Shown here one piece after another: positions 44,707 through 56,724 of a DNA stretch of 64,000 nucleotides. Position 1 is the first letter of the stretch, and each line of letters opens with the position of its first letter. Source of the stretch: Diatrype stigma (Eukaryota; Ascomycota; Sordariomycetes; Xylariales; Diatrypaceae); NCBI GenBank assembly GCA_022225965.2, contig JAKJXP020000027.1:410992-474991 (forward strand), written 5' to 3'. Below the pieces are notes generated by a model. That model saw only the letters and a program-made list of their open reading frames with translations. It was not told the DNA's origin and ran no database searches. The translations under genes were made by a program, and so were the position numbers.

Positions 44707-45880
44707 GTTGTATCATTAGAACACTCTGAGTCTGCCATGAAATACCTCAAAATTCGTGGGCATATGAATAAGAGGTAAGGAGAGCAAGCAACTGTGCCAA
44801 TAGTATGGAATAGCGTGTCACTTCCAGAAGTGGACAGGCAGTCTTACTCGTAGATGTCTCGGTGACATCATGACTACAAGACTAGGAGAGTCTCGATAGA
44901 TGACAGCTCACATCCTTAAGCCATGAAGTCAGTTAGATCTTTCGTTTGGGGCTGTCTGGTTGAAATCGGGGCGTATATTAATCACCGTTCCTCTTGCTCG
45001 GAAGCACGACATGTCCATTATCGTCGAATCTCCCTCTAGTCTCTCGACTACCGGTACTACGTAGTAATCAATGAAAATACCGACAACTTCATTAAAGCAA
45101 TGCAGGTGAGCGTCGTCGGTCCATCGAACCCCGCAAACTTGGAGCTGGAGTGCGGGGAAAGCTGATCTATTTCCCTTTAGGAAGCTCTGTATAGGTACGG
45201 TACCCTGCCTGCCTGCGAACAGGGTCGCGGAACTTGGCTCGAATATACTGGCACTGGTCAGCATAAGCATGGTGTATGGTTACGCCGCAGAAACCTGCTG
45301 AGTTACCAGCAGTTATGTAAGTAGCAGAGTAGGTAGGTAGATGCCGAGGCAGCTCGGTGAGGGAGCTCCAGGTGTTGAGGCGGGATCTCTTATTCTCGTA
45401 TCGCTGAACCGCTAAACTTTCTTCTTTTTCACCGGACAGCCTGGCAACAGGTAACTACCTATTACTGTACTATTGATGTACTTCATATGTAAGTGGATCT
45501 CGGTACGAAGTAGACTTCCCCGCATTCATGCGGAGGATCGCACTGTGGGGTTACGATCCCCTTTCTCCAAGAACTCAGGTTCCGGCGAACGTCATTCGTT
45601 GCTTGGGCTGGAAAGTAGATGAAAACCAGGTCAGGGGCACATGCACTTGGCTGCATGCACAGGGGCCGGTTTGCTGTGCTATTCGAACCCCATGACCTAT
45701 CTGCCTATCTGCCCATGCGGAAGTTGGCTACGGTTTGCTATACTTCGAATAGGGAACCTCGCATACTCTAAACACTGGGGGCGTCTTCTGGCAATTAAAG
45801 ATGCACCAGAGTCTCATGGATCTAGACTTCCCTTAGCTACCACCTTCTTTCAGTATAAGGCACTACTATAGACGACAATA
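44707..45880. other. Intergenic region between divergent genes
   Basis: About 1.2 kb upstream of both the SnoaL-like gene (-) and the GH125 gene (+). It includes one weak ORF (44929-45270, minus), TAGGTA motifs near 45329-45341 and small hairpins at 45520-45561. Confidence 0.5.
44929..45270 (-). CDS. Possible small protein, 113 residues (weak candidate)
   Basis: An ATG-initiated frame with balanced composition, including VVGIFIDYYVVPVVERLEG and a hydrophilic C-terminus. No family is recognised. It is on the same strand as, and about 220 bp upstream of, the SnoaL-like gene, so it may be chance or part of a separate spliced gene. Confidence 0.28.
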   Translation of the reverse strand: MLMLTSASIFEPSSATLFAGRQGTVPIQSFLKGNRSAFPALQLQVCGVRWTDDAHLHCFNEVVGIFIDYYVVPVVERLEGDSTIMDMSCFRARGTVINIRPDFNQTAPNERSN

Positions 45881-47535
45881 ATGCGTCTGGTTCAGTCGTT
45901 GGTATGCCTTGCCTCTGGCATGGTCACTACGGCCATCGCGGAGTGTCCTGATTACACCACGTACTACACCCAGACACATCCTCCTTTCTCTGAGGGTAAA
46001 TACCAACTATCCTATCAGAGGCCAGATCCATCATGCAGGAAGTTCAACCTTTCGGATATCGAAGCAGCTATCGAGGGGATGAGGGGCGTTGTCAAAGACC
46101 CTGATCTCTTCCGCCTGTTCGAAAATGCGTTCCCGAATACGCTTGACACAACTGTGTCGTGGAAGGGATATGCGGATGACAATTCCGAGGAGGAAGTAAG
46201 GTGGCTTGTTTGCTTATACTTATTTGTGTAGAGCTAACCCTGAGCAGCTGACCTTTGTTACAACTGGAGATATCATAGCCATGTGGCTCCGGGATAGTGC
46301 CAACCAGCTACGCAGCTACAAATCCTTCCTGACCGCCAATGAGTCGGCGGATTCTTTAGCCTCGCTCTTCCGCGGCGCCATCAACTTACAGGCTCGTTAT
46401 ATAATCAAGAACCCGTATTGCAATGCATTCCAAGCTCCGACGGAGTCAGGCTTGCCGCCAGAGAACAATGATGCCGCTAAAACCGACATCGTTGAGCCTC
46501 CGTACGACACAGGTTTTGTGTTTGAGTGCAAATATGAGCTCGACTCGATCTCTGCCTTCCTTCAGCTTTCATCCGATTACTACGAGAAGACGGAAGACCA
46601 CGACTTCTTCGGCAAGTTCCAATGGGTCCAAGCGGTGGAAACTATTCTCAACGTGACGGAGGGCTTGCTTGTCGGGACGTACGCCGACAATGGCGCTATC
46701 AACCAATCGCCCTTCACGTTCCAGCGGGAGTCCAACCGCGCATCGGAAACTCTGCTGAATGATGGGGCAGGGTCACCGATTCGAGGCGGCACGGGATTAG
46801 TGCGTAGTGCTTTCAGACCATCGGATGACTCGACCATCTTCCAGTTGTTCATCCCGGCCAATATGCAGTTCTCTTCGTACTTAGGCAAGAGTGCCGAGAT
46901 CATGAAGGGTCTCGACGAAGATCTTGCGAAGCGCATGAGCGACTTCGCAGGTAGCGTGCGCGACGCCATCAACACGGTTGGAAAGGTCAACCACGCGACG
47001 TTTGGTGAGATGTATGCCTACGAGGTGGATGGGTACGGATCCAGCGTCTTGATGGACGACGCCAATGTCCCGAGTCTCCTGAGCGCTCCTATCCTGGATT
47101 TTGTAGATGTTACCGATCCGACCTACCAGAACACCCGAGATTTCGTCCTCTCGAAGTCGAACCCCTATTACAACTGGGGACCTGTCTTTAGCGGGTAAGT
47201 TCTGTTCCCATAGCTCCGCGGATGTCCAGAAGCAGATATTTAATACCTAACTCCTTCGCAGCATTGGTGGACCCCATCAAGGTCCGGGTATGGCGTGGCC
47301 GATGTCTATCATCACAAGCCTCCTGACGTCGGACAACGACACCGAGATCACGGCGGGCCTGAAGTCGATCGTCTCAACGACCGATCGATTGGGTCTGATT
47401 CATGAATCGATCAACACCTTCAATCAATCCGACTGGACTCGACAGTGGTTTTCTTGGGCCAACGGGTTGTTCGGTGAAATGCTCCTGGGTTTGAAGGAGA
47501 GAAAGCCTCATATACTCGAACAAAGCTACCAGTAA
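45881..47535 (+). CDS. Secreted GH125 exo-alpha-1,6-mannosidase
   Basis: Three exons: 45881-46195, 46248-47194, 47262-47535, giving 511 residues. The N-terminus MRLVQSLVCLASGMVTTAIA is a signal peptide. GH125 landmarks: FENAFPNTLDTTV, FVTTGDIIAMWLRDSANQLR, a long central helical barrel segment with YDTGFVFECKYELDSISAFLQL, FGEMYAYEVDGYGSSVLMDDANVPSLL and the C-terminal GIGGPHQGPGMAWPMSI, rebuilt exactly across intron 2. Intron 1 is 52 bp with a GAGCTAAC branch site. GH125 enzymes remove terminal alpha-1,6-mannose, found in fungal N-glycan outer chains and mannans. It likely acts outside the cell and complements the GH92 enzyme encoded nearby. Confidence 0.93.
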
Positions 47536-49300
47536 TCTTATAAGTGTTCAAGCAGGCAAGGGGCAAATTTTTACCGCATTTCCTCCCGTTGGATAGTTTA
47601 CTCTACTTCAGTCATCAGCGATAAACACTACACAAGAAGATACCTTGACGGATTAATCATTGTGCATAGCCAAAGTTTCGTGACGTTTCGAGAATAAAGT
47701 CGAAGTGTCACGAACAAAGCAGGCATAGTAGATGGATGCAGAAAACGTCCCTACTAATGAATCTGGAGGTTTCAGCGTGCCAAACTTACCTATCAATGAG
47801 CCAGAGACCTGTGCAACATGTGACTATCAACCTTGTTATAACTTGGGTTACTCCCCCCTGCCCACTTTTGGATCCTAAGGTATCGCACATTCTAGTTCGA
47901 TGAAAACAATGTAAAGTCGAAGCTATACCTCCTATAGGGGGGCGATGCCCAATTATCCTCTGAATGGTACTATTAATGTTTGACACGATACTATGCATTC
48001 AGGCTCTTGGGCTAATTAGCCTAGCTATCGTACACATAAGTAGCGCGATATATTTGTGAAGATGAGTTTAGCCTCAGTATGAGTTTGGAGTAAGATTGGT
48101 GCTTTGGCTAGTCCTCGCAAGTCACAATCGAATGTCGACTTTACTACAGTATCCTAGTATAGTTTACCGGGTGAAGAAGGCGAGGACCTTGTGTGTTCTT
48201 GGAATATAACAACGCAAAATCTTTACTCGATCAATAGGAAACGGATAGGAGAGGAAGCCAGCAAGATATATCCCTCTGGTATGAGAAGGAACAGGGCCAC
48301 AGGATGACTGCGTTGTGGCGTACTGAAAGTGATATGGGCGGGCTGGTCTACTATGGCAGCAGTGGTCAGCTTTCTATCTCTGCCTATCTATGGTATTTGG
48401 TAAATATGCCTGTTGATGTATCACAAGATTTCCGTTATGATGGCAAGCTGCATGTTACTCGTGGCTAACATGGTGTTAGTGTCCCATTGGTGGCCTCGTA
48501 ACACATGTCCTTGATAGTGTAAAGCAGGGTAGCATAAAGTGATTGTCAAGGACAGCCTGTGACTGCTTTACTAGAATTGCCGTGCTATTGGATATTTAGG
48601 GGCTGGACCTCCTCAATCTTCCTACCTCTCCCGTCCACCTTCCTGCCTATGTCCTTTATCTTGGCTTGGTGCCTGGGAGACAAGCATATCCAGAGGATCC
48701 CCACAAACGGCGACAATACCAGAGTGAATATAGCAGGCCATTGGGATTTTCAGGACGCCCCCTTGGCCAGATTATGTGTCGCATCTAACACAATACAGTA
48801 CGCACCGTCTAGAAGAGGTAATTCCAGAGACATTCACTTCAGCATGGGATGATTGGGAGACATTTCTAGTAGGCGTTATACTAAAGCCATTGCTAAACTG
48901 AAATTACTACTCACATTAGATACCACTACCCCCCGAGTTTCGCTCTGGAACAGCTCTCGCTGCTAAGTATGTTGGCTCCAACTAATCGAAGAAGGGTTGC
49001 GAGGCACAGTTAGATTCGAAATTTCGCGATGGAGATCTCAGCGGCTTTGCTATATACAACACGATCTTGCCAAGTGTAACGAATCCAGGCCAACCTCTCC
49101 AGTGAGATGCCGCCCAATTCTCTGTGATTACCTCTCCGTTTCTGTTGGCATCACCAGCCAGCGCATTCACATTCGATGAGGGTGACGTGGCGGGCAGTTC
49201 GCTACTACCTGCATGTCCAAACAACGCCAGATCCCCGGATTCGTCGAAATTTACCGAAATCGCTAACATATTGTCGGCCAGTCTCAACACTCGGTTGGAC
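47536..49300. other. Intergenic region
   Basis: About 1.8 kb with no gene seen, apart from a possible upstream part of the C2H2 gene at 49106-49300 (open frame without ATG). Confidence 0.5.
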
Positions 49301-49884
49301 ATGTGGCACAAACCCGGGCCTACAAGATTCAGTAGCCACTGGCCAGATCCTTCGCATGTGAATTGTGGTGTTGGGTCACCGAGCCACAACTATCTTCGCA
49401 TGGAACATGATATTTCAAAGCCATTTATAGACTATCCAGCCTATCCATCGACCTCCGCGTCACCAACAGCCACCGACACAGGCTATAAGAAAGACCAGCC
49501 CTCATTTCGGAAACCGCACGCAACGAAGACGAGGCCCAACGGAGTCGTGAAACGCAGGTAGGTTCTGCTTTTCCCGAAAGCGACTTTATGCTAAGTGTAT
49601 CAAGCACGAGTCGACGAAGAATCCTCCGTGAGAAACCCTGGACCTGCGACGTACCTGGTTGTGGTAGGACCTTTACGTTGGAGAAGGGTTTGAAACGCCA
49701 TAGAGTCGCATCGCAGCTGCACCCAGGGTTGCAAGATGGAGGCTGGCCGTGCAGGGAGGAGCGGTGCAGGAGCTACGGCAGAGCGTTCTGCCGCCTAGAT
49801 AACTATAGGAGGCACGTGAGGACTATACACGAGGACCGGATTGGATTGACTGAAAGAACTCAATATATGTCGAGTTTTGTATAA
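49301..49884 (+). CDS. Short C2H2 zinc-finger protein, 5' end uncertain
   Basis: Two exons as drawn: 49301-49557 and 49605-49884 (178 residues). The 47-bp intron is short but restores frame as KRSTSRRRILREKPWTC and has a GCTAAG branch-like site. Finger 1 is CDVPGCGRTFTLEKGLKRH with a distal His after six residues; finger 2 starts CREERC with the AFCRLDNYRRHVRTIH half typical of fungal C2H2 proteins. The frame stays open upstream to a TGA at 49103 without an ATG, so an upstream exon may exist; 49301 is the first in-frame ATG. Probably a nuclear DNA-binding protein, with no activation domain visible. A decayed longer gene is an alternative. Confidence 0.6.
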
Positions 49885-51764
49885 GAGAAGACGGCATGAT
49901 TGAAGGGGATTGAAGGTCCTGCTCCAGGCCAATCAATTCCTAGTGACCTACTAGGTAGGTATGTAGATACCTAGGTCGTATCAATCAACTTGCTCACTCA
50001 CTTCAAGCAGTGTATACTTGGAAACTCTATACTTGATAGGTGGTTGGGTCGTGTTACAGCGGCGGATGACTCGAAGGCCAAAGCACTGTGGACCACACCT
50101 AGCTCTAAGTAGCTAAGAGAGCGAAGTCAGTCTTATAGTCCTAGGCTAAAAGCTGTTTCTTCACACCCCGTACGTGCATGTGGCTTGCGAAAGGGGCGTC
50201 ACAATGCGTATAGTATTGATCGATCGCCTTGTCTTTTCAGACTTTCGAGGGAGCGAATCATTCGTCATAGTTGATCTTGGCGCTTGGCTTTAAAACGGCC
50301 GCTATAGTGGTGCCATGACCCCTGCTTATCTTTATCGATTGTCACCAGCTAAACCTAGACAGCCATGCGCTATACCTACCTAGGTATGATAGATGATAGA
50401 GCTCAGGTGGGAGCTCACCACTGGGTACTTCGTACATTTACACACATCATATGGGGTCTCCATCATATGGCACATCTAATGTGAACCCCCCGAGGTTCGT
50501 CTGAGCCCTCAAGCTACCTAGAGGTAACAATGGCAGATGGCAGATGGCAGATGGTACCGGTAGATGGTGAGTAAGCAGCTCACTTTCAACCAAGATCACG
50601 AGAGCCCTCCGACTGACTTCCGAGTTTCGCAAATGACGAAAAGAGTCCCCTCAGCCTCGGACTATCGCTAAGGAAGGAAAGACACCAACTCCCATTCATC
50701 CCAAACAAGCATATTGGGTCATTTATCATCCATATCATCCATAACTTCATCCGCCATGTGTTGCTTTCCAGTTAGGTACCTACATGTAGTTAATCAGAAC
50801 ACTTAAATCTCGATTGTCCTTCAGGGATTGCGGAAGCGCCTGTATTTGCGGAGCCAACACCATTCATCTAATTCCACGATATGGAGTAATCATGGATGGC
50901 AATCGATTTGTATTCCTAACATGACACAACCCGCCGCTATAGGATGCTGATAAGTGCCTTGGTACCTTAGGAAGCTGCCGTAGGGAGGTAATCGACATCC
51001 GGCCTCGCACGTAGCCCTCAACCCTGGAAGTCAATACATTATACAGGCAAGTACATATGTGGGTAGCCATGTAGGTATGTAGGTACCTCTGCACCTGGGC
51101 TCTGCACCTGCCCAGGCGGGCACCCAGGCAGCTCAACCAGCTGTACCTGTGCAGCCTGTGCAGGTACCTACACGTAGATTCGCATGCGACTAAATGATCT
51201 AAATGATGCAAGTTACAGCTTAGCTCGCAACACCTGCAGACGTCCCCGTCCAGTAAAAAGAGCCGCTTTACCTCACTGCAGAATCCACAACCATCGCTGT
51301 CACTGCCCTGTCCTGTCCGTCCTGTCCTGTCCTGGCCGGTCCTGCTCTAACCAAGACTTGACTTCAACCCGTCTCGTCTGCCTGGCGAATCCCCAAGGTA
51401 GCCATCGCATCTCTTTTGCACGCTCGCACTCCGACACTCCTGCCTTCTGCACTCCTGCCCTCCTGCACTCTGCCACTCTTGCAGCCAAGTCGTCACCCCC
51501 CCACTCGTCAACACCGCCTTATATATATTTCGCAGCATAGTCCTACAGCATCACGAACGATGGGCGCTCTACTTCCTTGGTACCGAATCAATACCATCCG
51601 GATCTAGGGTCTATCCAAGCTATCCTGCTTGCGTTCCGCCTCTCTTTCTGCGTCTTCGAGCGAGACTAAGGGACGCCCTCAGCTTCGTCGGCTACCAGAT
51701 TCGGCGCCAAACACTTTCGCTCGTCGTCGTACTATCCACCCGATCCCTGGCCTGATAACCGAAA
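49885..51764. other. Intergenic region
   Basis: About 1.9 kb without a clear gene. It holds TAGGTA motifs (49948-49960, 50374-50386, 51068-51086), a TGGCAGA tandem repeat (50531-50554) and, in the right part, the probable promoter and pyrimidine-rich 5' leader of the atg13 gene. Confidence 0.55.
50531..50554. repeat. Tandem repeat, unit TGGCAGA
   Basis: Three perfect 7-bp copies plus a partial fourth. Confidence 0.9.
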
Positions 51765-54760
51765 ATGCATCAAACACCCCGCGCCCCGCCTCACTCTTCG
51801 TCCCCCGCTACCTCGCCACAAACCAATCCCACAAGAACGAATAATCCGAGGGACCCAGGCAGTCCTGGTAGCCATTCGAGACCGACTTCAAGAGCAAGCA
51901 TTCGAGATGGGGGATCCGCATCAAGAGGCGTTGTCGGGAGTCGTACTGACGGGAGAGGCCCTACCAAGGATTCTGTCAAGAAGCTCGACCAGATAATACA
52001 GGTTGGATTGTCCCCTTCGAACAATTGACTTGTATAGGGGGGATGAACCAGCCTTTAGCTAACAGCCCGGACTTCTAGAACGTATATGCAAAAGCCAGCA
52101 CCGTCATTCTACAGGAACGCATGCAAGTAACCCCAGTTCTCGTGGGTAAGACTAGCTCAGAGAAGAGAACAAGTAGATGGGTGAGTTGGAATATTATAAT
52201 CTCACCAACCCCTGAGCGCCACTGAAAGAGGCGAAAACTAAGCCCCTCTTTGTAGTTCCAACTCGACACGACTGATATCGACGACTTTCGAGAAGAGTGC
52301 CGAATATGGAAGCAATGCGGCGGATTCGAAAACCGACCTCAGCCGATGGTCATAGAAACCTACCTAGACACCTCACGTTTAAAAAATGGCCAGAGTTTAG
52401 TAACCATAGACGAGAATGGAAAGCGTTGGGATGTTGTTGAGGCTATGAATTATTCGGACCAGTTGAGTGACAGCGGCTCTGTGCGATCGGCAAAATCAAA
52501 TGCCCATGTTGTTTTGGAGCGCTGGAAAGTTGAGCTTAGAGGAACGCCACCCGATGACCCAGACGACTTTGGAAGCCTTCTTCCAACAGTGTACAAGAAA
52601 GCTATAGTCTTGTTCCGATCCATCTACACCACGACTGGTATCCTGCCGGCCTGGAGACTGGCCAGGAAATCGAAGACGAAAGGGGTCCATCCCGCCATGC
52701 AGGTGCGGTGTCGTGTCCTCGCTGGTATTTCCCCACCCCGTGGGTTTGATCCTCTCAGGATGCCGCTGTATCAGGGGAGGGGGGACGTTTCTACTGATTA
52801 CATGTTTGGCGATCTTGAAATCCCCGTGGGCCGTTTTTACATTTCTGTCTCTTACCGGAATAATTGCAATTTCCAGGTAGTAGAGACTGAATCCCTCCTT
52901 AGCTCGCGCATCGGCATTGCCATTTCCGATGACATGTTCAAGCCCTCAGTCCAACATCGAGGCTATGGGCGTTATGATTCCCCTGCGGCCGAGGTGGGCT
53001 CACTCCCATACCACCGGCACGGGCCAGATATCACCGATAACCAGCAACGATACGGAAGCCTATCTACATTCCATGGCGAGGGCCCTTTTGGTACGAGTCC
53101 TATTTCTGCTTTGAGGGCAGTCAAAGCACCAGGCTCAGACGCCAGTTCCCCCCCTGAGTCGACGCCTGCGAGCCTCGAAGCTCCGCCCCATTCGATGCCG
53201 ATTGCCCCTGCAGGACGGTCATCTGCTAGGGGACTAGAGGGAAGCGGTAGACGGCCGTCGGTCTCCTTCCAAAATTCACCGTTCAAGCATGGATCATTGT
53301 CCGGATCACCAAATCCTCGGATGCTGGACATTGATGTCCCGCCATCTCCGCAATCGTCAGGCCGAAGTTCAGGTCCTACTATCCTAACACATGTAAGGAA
53401 TCGCTCTTCGCTGACAGCGGGGATGCCAGCTTCCTTGCGCGGTGGCCCCCCTCCCACAGCTGAAAGCCCTATTGCGAGCTCGCCGAGACCATCTGCTGCA
53501 AACAGGTTTAGTAGTAGCTTCACCCACCGTCGCAATCGTCCATCATTCGGTGGGACCAGCAGAGGCGGGGACGATGATCAAAACAGCAGCGGGAAGCAGA
53601 GCCTATCATCCTCAGCTGTACAGCCAGGCTCTGGACTGCTCAACGAGCCGGGCGGAGGAGCCAGCTCGGGATCCTTCCAGACTGACGATGATAACATTCA
53701 GGAGTTCCTGAAAGCCCTGGAGAACAAAAGGACCTTGCAAAGTTTTGAGCCGACGAAGAAAGGCGAGTCAGCGACTAAGAAGACAACGGCTCAGCTTTCG
53801 AAGTTTCACCTCATGCGCGAGTCTAACAACGCACTTACCGAATCCTTGAACTCGTCTATGCAACTCCACCGTTCCTCTAGCTCGTCTAGTCGACAGCTAG
53901 CTAACGTACCAGGAATGTCGACGTCGACGTCTCCTGGTAAACCGCTGTCACCCCATACGCCCCACACGCCAGCCATTCCGTCTCGTCTTAGTGAGAACTC
54001 GATTGTGGATTACACGGCACCGGTGCGAACCGCTGTGAGGGCGCGGAACCACGCCGATTCGCTCTCTGAAGAACCAGCAACAAGCCTACCGGTTACCCAG
54101 GAAGGAACGGGGGCTATAGATATCCCGCTTTCGCCTCGGCCGTACCCACATGGTAGACGGTCGAGCTCAGTTGCGCACCAGAATCGTGCGCTGGTTGATG
54201 ACGACGTGGATACCCATCGGAGTGTCAGCTTAGGAGCAGATGATCGAGAGCCTCCAAGCTTGAGCGCGCTATTAGGCCGGAATATGGCCGCTGGGGATGT
54301 TGATGATGAGTCTCCGAGTTTGCAACCACCTGCGGATATCACGGCAGCAGAATCGGCGGAGATGCTGCGACAGGGGTCCTCGTCCGCTGAACGGGAAACC
54401 CGACCGCCGGGTGGCCTCTTCTCTGGGCTTTCGAGCTCTCCGTACGGCAGGCGCTATGGTAGTAGCGCCGCCGGTAGGGGTGTAACGCCACCGCATTCGG
54501 GAAGCGGAAGCCTCGTGGGATCCGGAGGCCGATATGGCCGGGGTTATTCGCGAGGAGGAGGAGGCGCGGCCGGGTTTGGCATGCCAGGCGCCCCCACAGA
54601 CGATGTGGAAGAAGAGCCGCTGCTTTTCGATATGTCGGAGATTAATAACCGCCAGCAATCGCGCCGCAGTCTCGAAGAAGGGCGGGGCGGCGCAAGCTTA
54701 GGACATGGTGCTGATAGAGGCGGATACGAGTCGGCGCACCGCAACCGCCGCTGGCAGTAA
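51765..54760 (+). CDS. atg13: Autophagy-related protein 13 (Atg13)
   Basis: Three exons: 51765-52001, 52079-52180, 52256-54760, giving 947 residues. After a Ser/Pro/Arg-rich leader the HORMA domain starts at KKLDQIIQNVYAKASTVILQERM. It continues RWFQLDTTDIDDFREE, VIETYLDTSRLKNGQSLVTID, GKRWDVVEAMN, VVLERWKVELRG, TVYKKAIVLFRSIYTTTGILPAWRL and GRFYISVSYRNNCNF. Both intron junctions fall within this conserved run, and intron 1 has a TAGCTAAC branch site. The remaining ~600 residues are disordered, Ser/Pro/Gly-rich, with FHLMRESNNALTESLNSS and a DDDNIQEFLKALENKR helix likely to serve Atg17/Atg1 contacts. Atg13 is the regulatory subunit of the Atg1 kinase complex at the pre-autophagosomal site, phosphorylated by TORC1. 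Confidence 0.95.
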
Positions 54761-56724
54761 ACCAATAATGCCCTCTGGCAGATGTCACAACACAATACCA
54801 CGAACCTAAGCCTTGTGGTCCGGGATTGAAAGGGCTACTCGTTACCTATAAACATAACGATAAAGAGCCTTTGCGAGCGGTGCGAATCGCTTTTGTCTAA
54901 GGCTCGAAGATGCAGATACATAGGGGCGATTTGCATACAGATTGGTACGGTTCTTGGATGTTATTAACACATGGCTTTCTTTCCCTTGTCTTTTGCTTGC
55001 ATGAGGGGGTCAATGCATTTCTCGGAAGGCCTTTCGAAAGGCAGTCCAAGCAGGGGGCCTTTTGGGAGATATTCTCCAATGGTTTAGAAGACCGTTCTAC
55101 TTGGCGTTAGGGGGGTTAGGGGGACACTCAAGGAGCAAGAGAGACTTCCTTGAATTTCTTTCCTCAGGTCGTATGCGCACGCATTGCAGTTGCACAGTCA
55201 TCAGTTCTTTGGAAGGTTGAAAGTTGACGAGTAGACTACAAATTACAAAACATGACGGAGAGACGGGAGGAACGAGGCACGACAAGGGGTATATATTTAC
55301 CTTCACCGACCTACCTAGGACAACAACTGAGCTACACGCACATAGAGCTTGCTGGACACATCACGACATAGAAGAACAAATCATCACTTAGTTATTAGGG
55401 CGTACAAGCCTGTTTATCATCTGACGTTATCTGATTGTGTGTAGCTGTCCGAGGTTAAACATATTTACCTAGAGCGTATAACAAGATTTGTAGGCAATAA
55501 TGTTGAGCTGCGAATTTTCATGCGTCCATGATTCCTCGATCTGCCTTAGTTATGTAGGTAGCCTATGTACCGTAGGCACTAAAAGGAAGAGGAGTATACT
55601 TCATATCGCTAGGCGACGACGATAAGTGGCGGAGTCATGATGCGTATGTTGGTTCTACACATTGCGTATTCGCTGAACCTACCGAGGACTAGGGTACGTA
55701 AGCTAATCCCGTTTTTGATCCCATTTTTAGCTAGGACACGCCCGCTAAACTGGGCTAACACTGACAGGCCAGGCAGCCAGGTATAAGTCCAGTAAGCTGT
55801 AGTTGGTATGACATGTGTGGCGTCACTCGTAGGCGACTTGAACTTCCCTGGTATCGTCTTTGTACTCGCACCGGGCTTCACAGGGCTGACGGGTAGTTCA
55901 CTTTGACAGTCATGGGTTCTACCCCGAATGCTATATATGGCATGTATACCTATCTGTACCATCTGGGAAAGGCATACATAGAAGTATCCATATCAGTGTG
56001 CCGTATGTTCGTGAAAGAGTGCTCGGGGCAGGTGTTTCTCAGTCAAATCCCGCTATGTCGGACAACTATAGCACCCCCACTTGTATTGTACAGAATACCT
56101 TATGACAGACCAGGGAGGGGCGGGACGCTAACTAAAGCACCCCTAAATAGCTGGGTTCGTAGCAGGCTGCAAGCTAACAGCATGAGGACCCAAGGTTCAC
56201 TGCCTCTGCCTTTCTCCGTCCGCGCCTACATACGTACGATACATACATACATACACGCCATGCCCAAAGCCTACTAGATACCCCTAAGAGGTAGGTAGGT
56301 ATGTACCTGTACCTAGATTACTTACATAATTACGCCATTACAGGGGCCTACGACCACTACCAGCACTACCTACATCACTGCCCACCTGCACCTAGACTGC
56401 TAGGCACCTGCAGACTACCTTACAACTTGAACCACCATCCTCCCTATTCCGTTCCGCCCATTTGCTCATACCTCAACCTCCCGTCTCTGTACTAAAGCTC
56501 CAACTTAGTAGCGACCCAAACCCCGTAGTGCGATTACACAGACACAGACACAGACACAGACACAGACACAGACCCGTACATACCGAGTCAACCACCTCAA
56601 AAGGCAACGAAATACCACTAACCGTCGACTTGATATACTACGGACCATCATCTTTACCTATCCCGATCTCCTTTTGATAGACTTCGCATCCTGTTACTGC
56701 TTTTCGCAACGCATACGACTCACT
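54761..56724. other. Intergenic region
   Basis: About 2 kb between atg13 and hse1, both on plus. Overlapping short frames (for example 55609-55962 on minus, 117 codons) show no family features. It contains TAGGTA motifs near 56289 and an ACACAG repeat (56536-56573) in the probable hse1 leader. Confidence 0.5.
56536..56573. repeat. (ACACAG)n repeat upstream of hse1
   Basis: Six units, ending about 150 bp before the hse1 ATG. Confidence 0.9.

Noticed and set aside
45547..45561. Hairpin GGGG-TTACGAT-CCCC resembling a tRNA T arm
   Set aside because: The loop lacks the TTC start, and no acceptor stem or anticodon arm with matching geometry was found around it.
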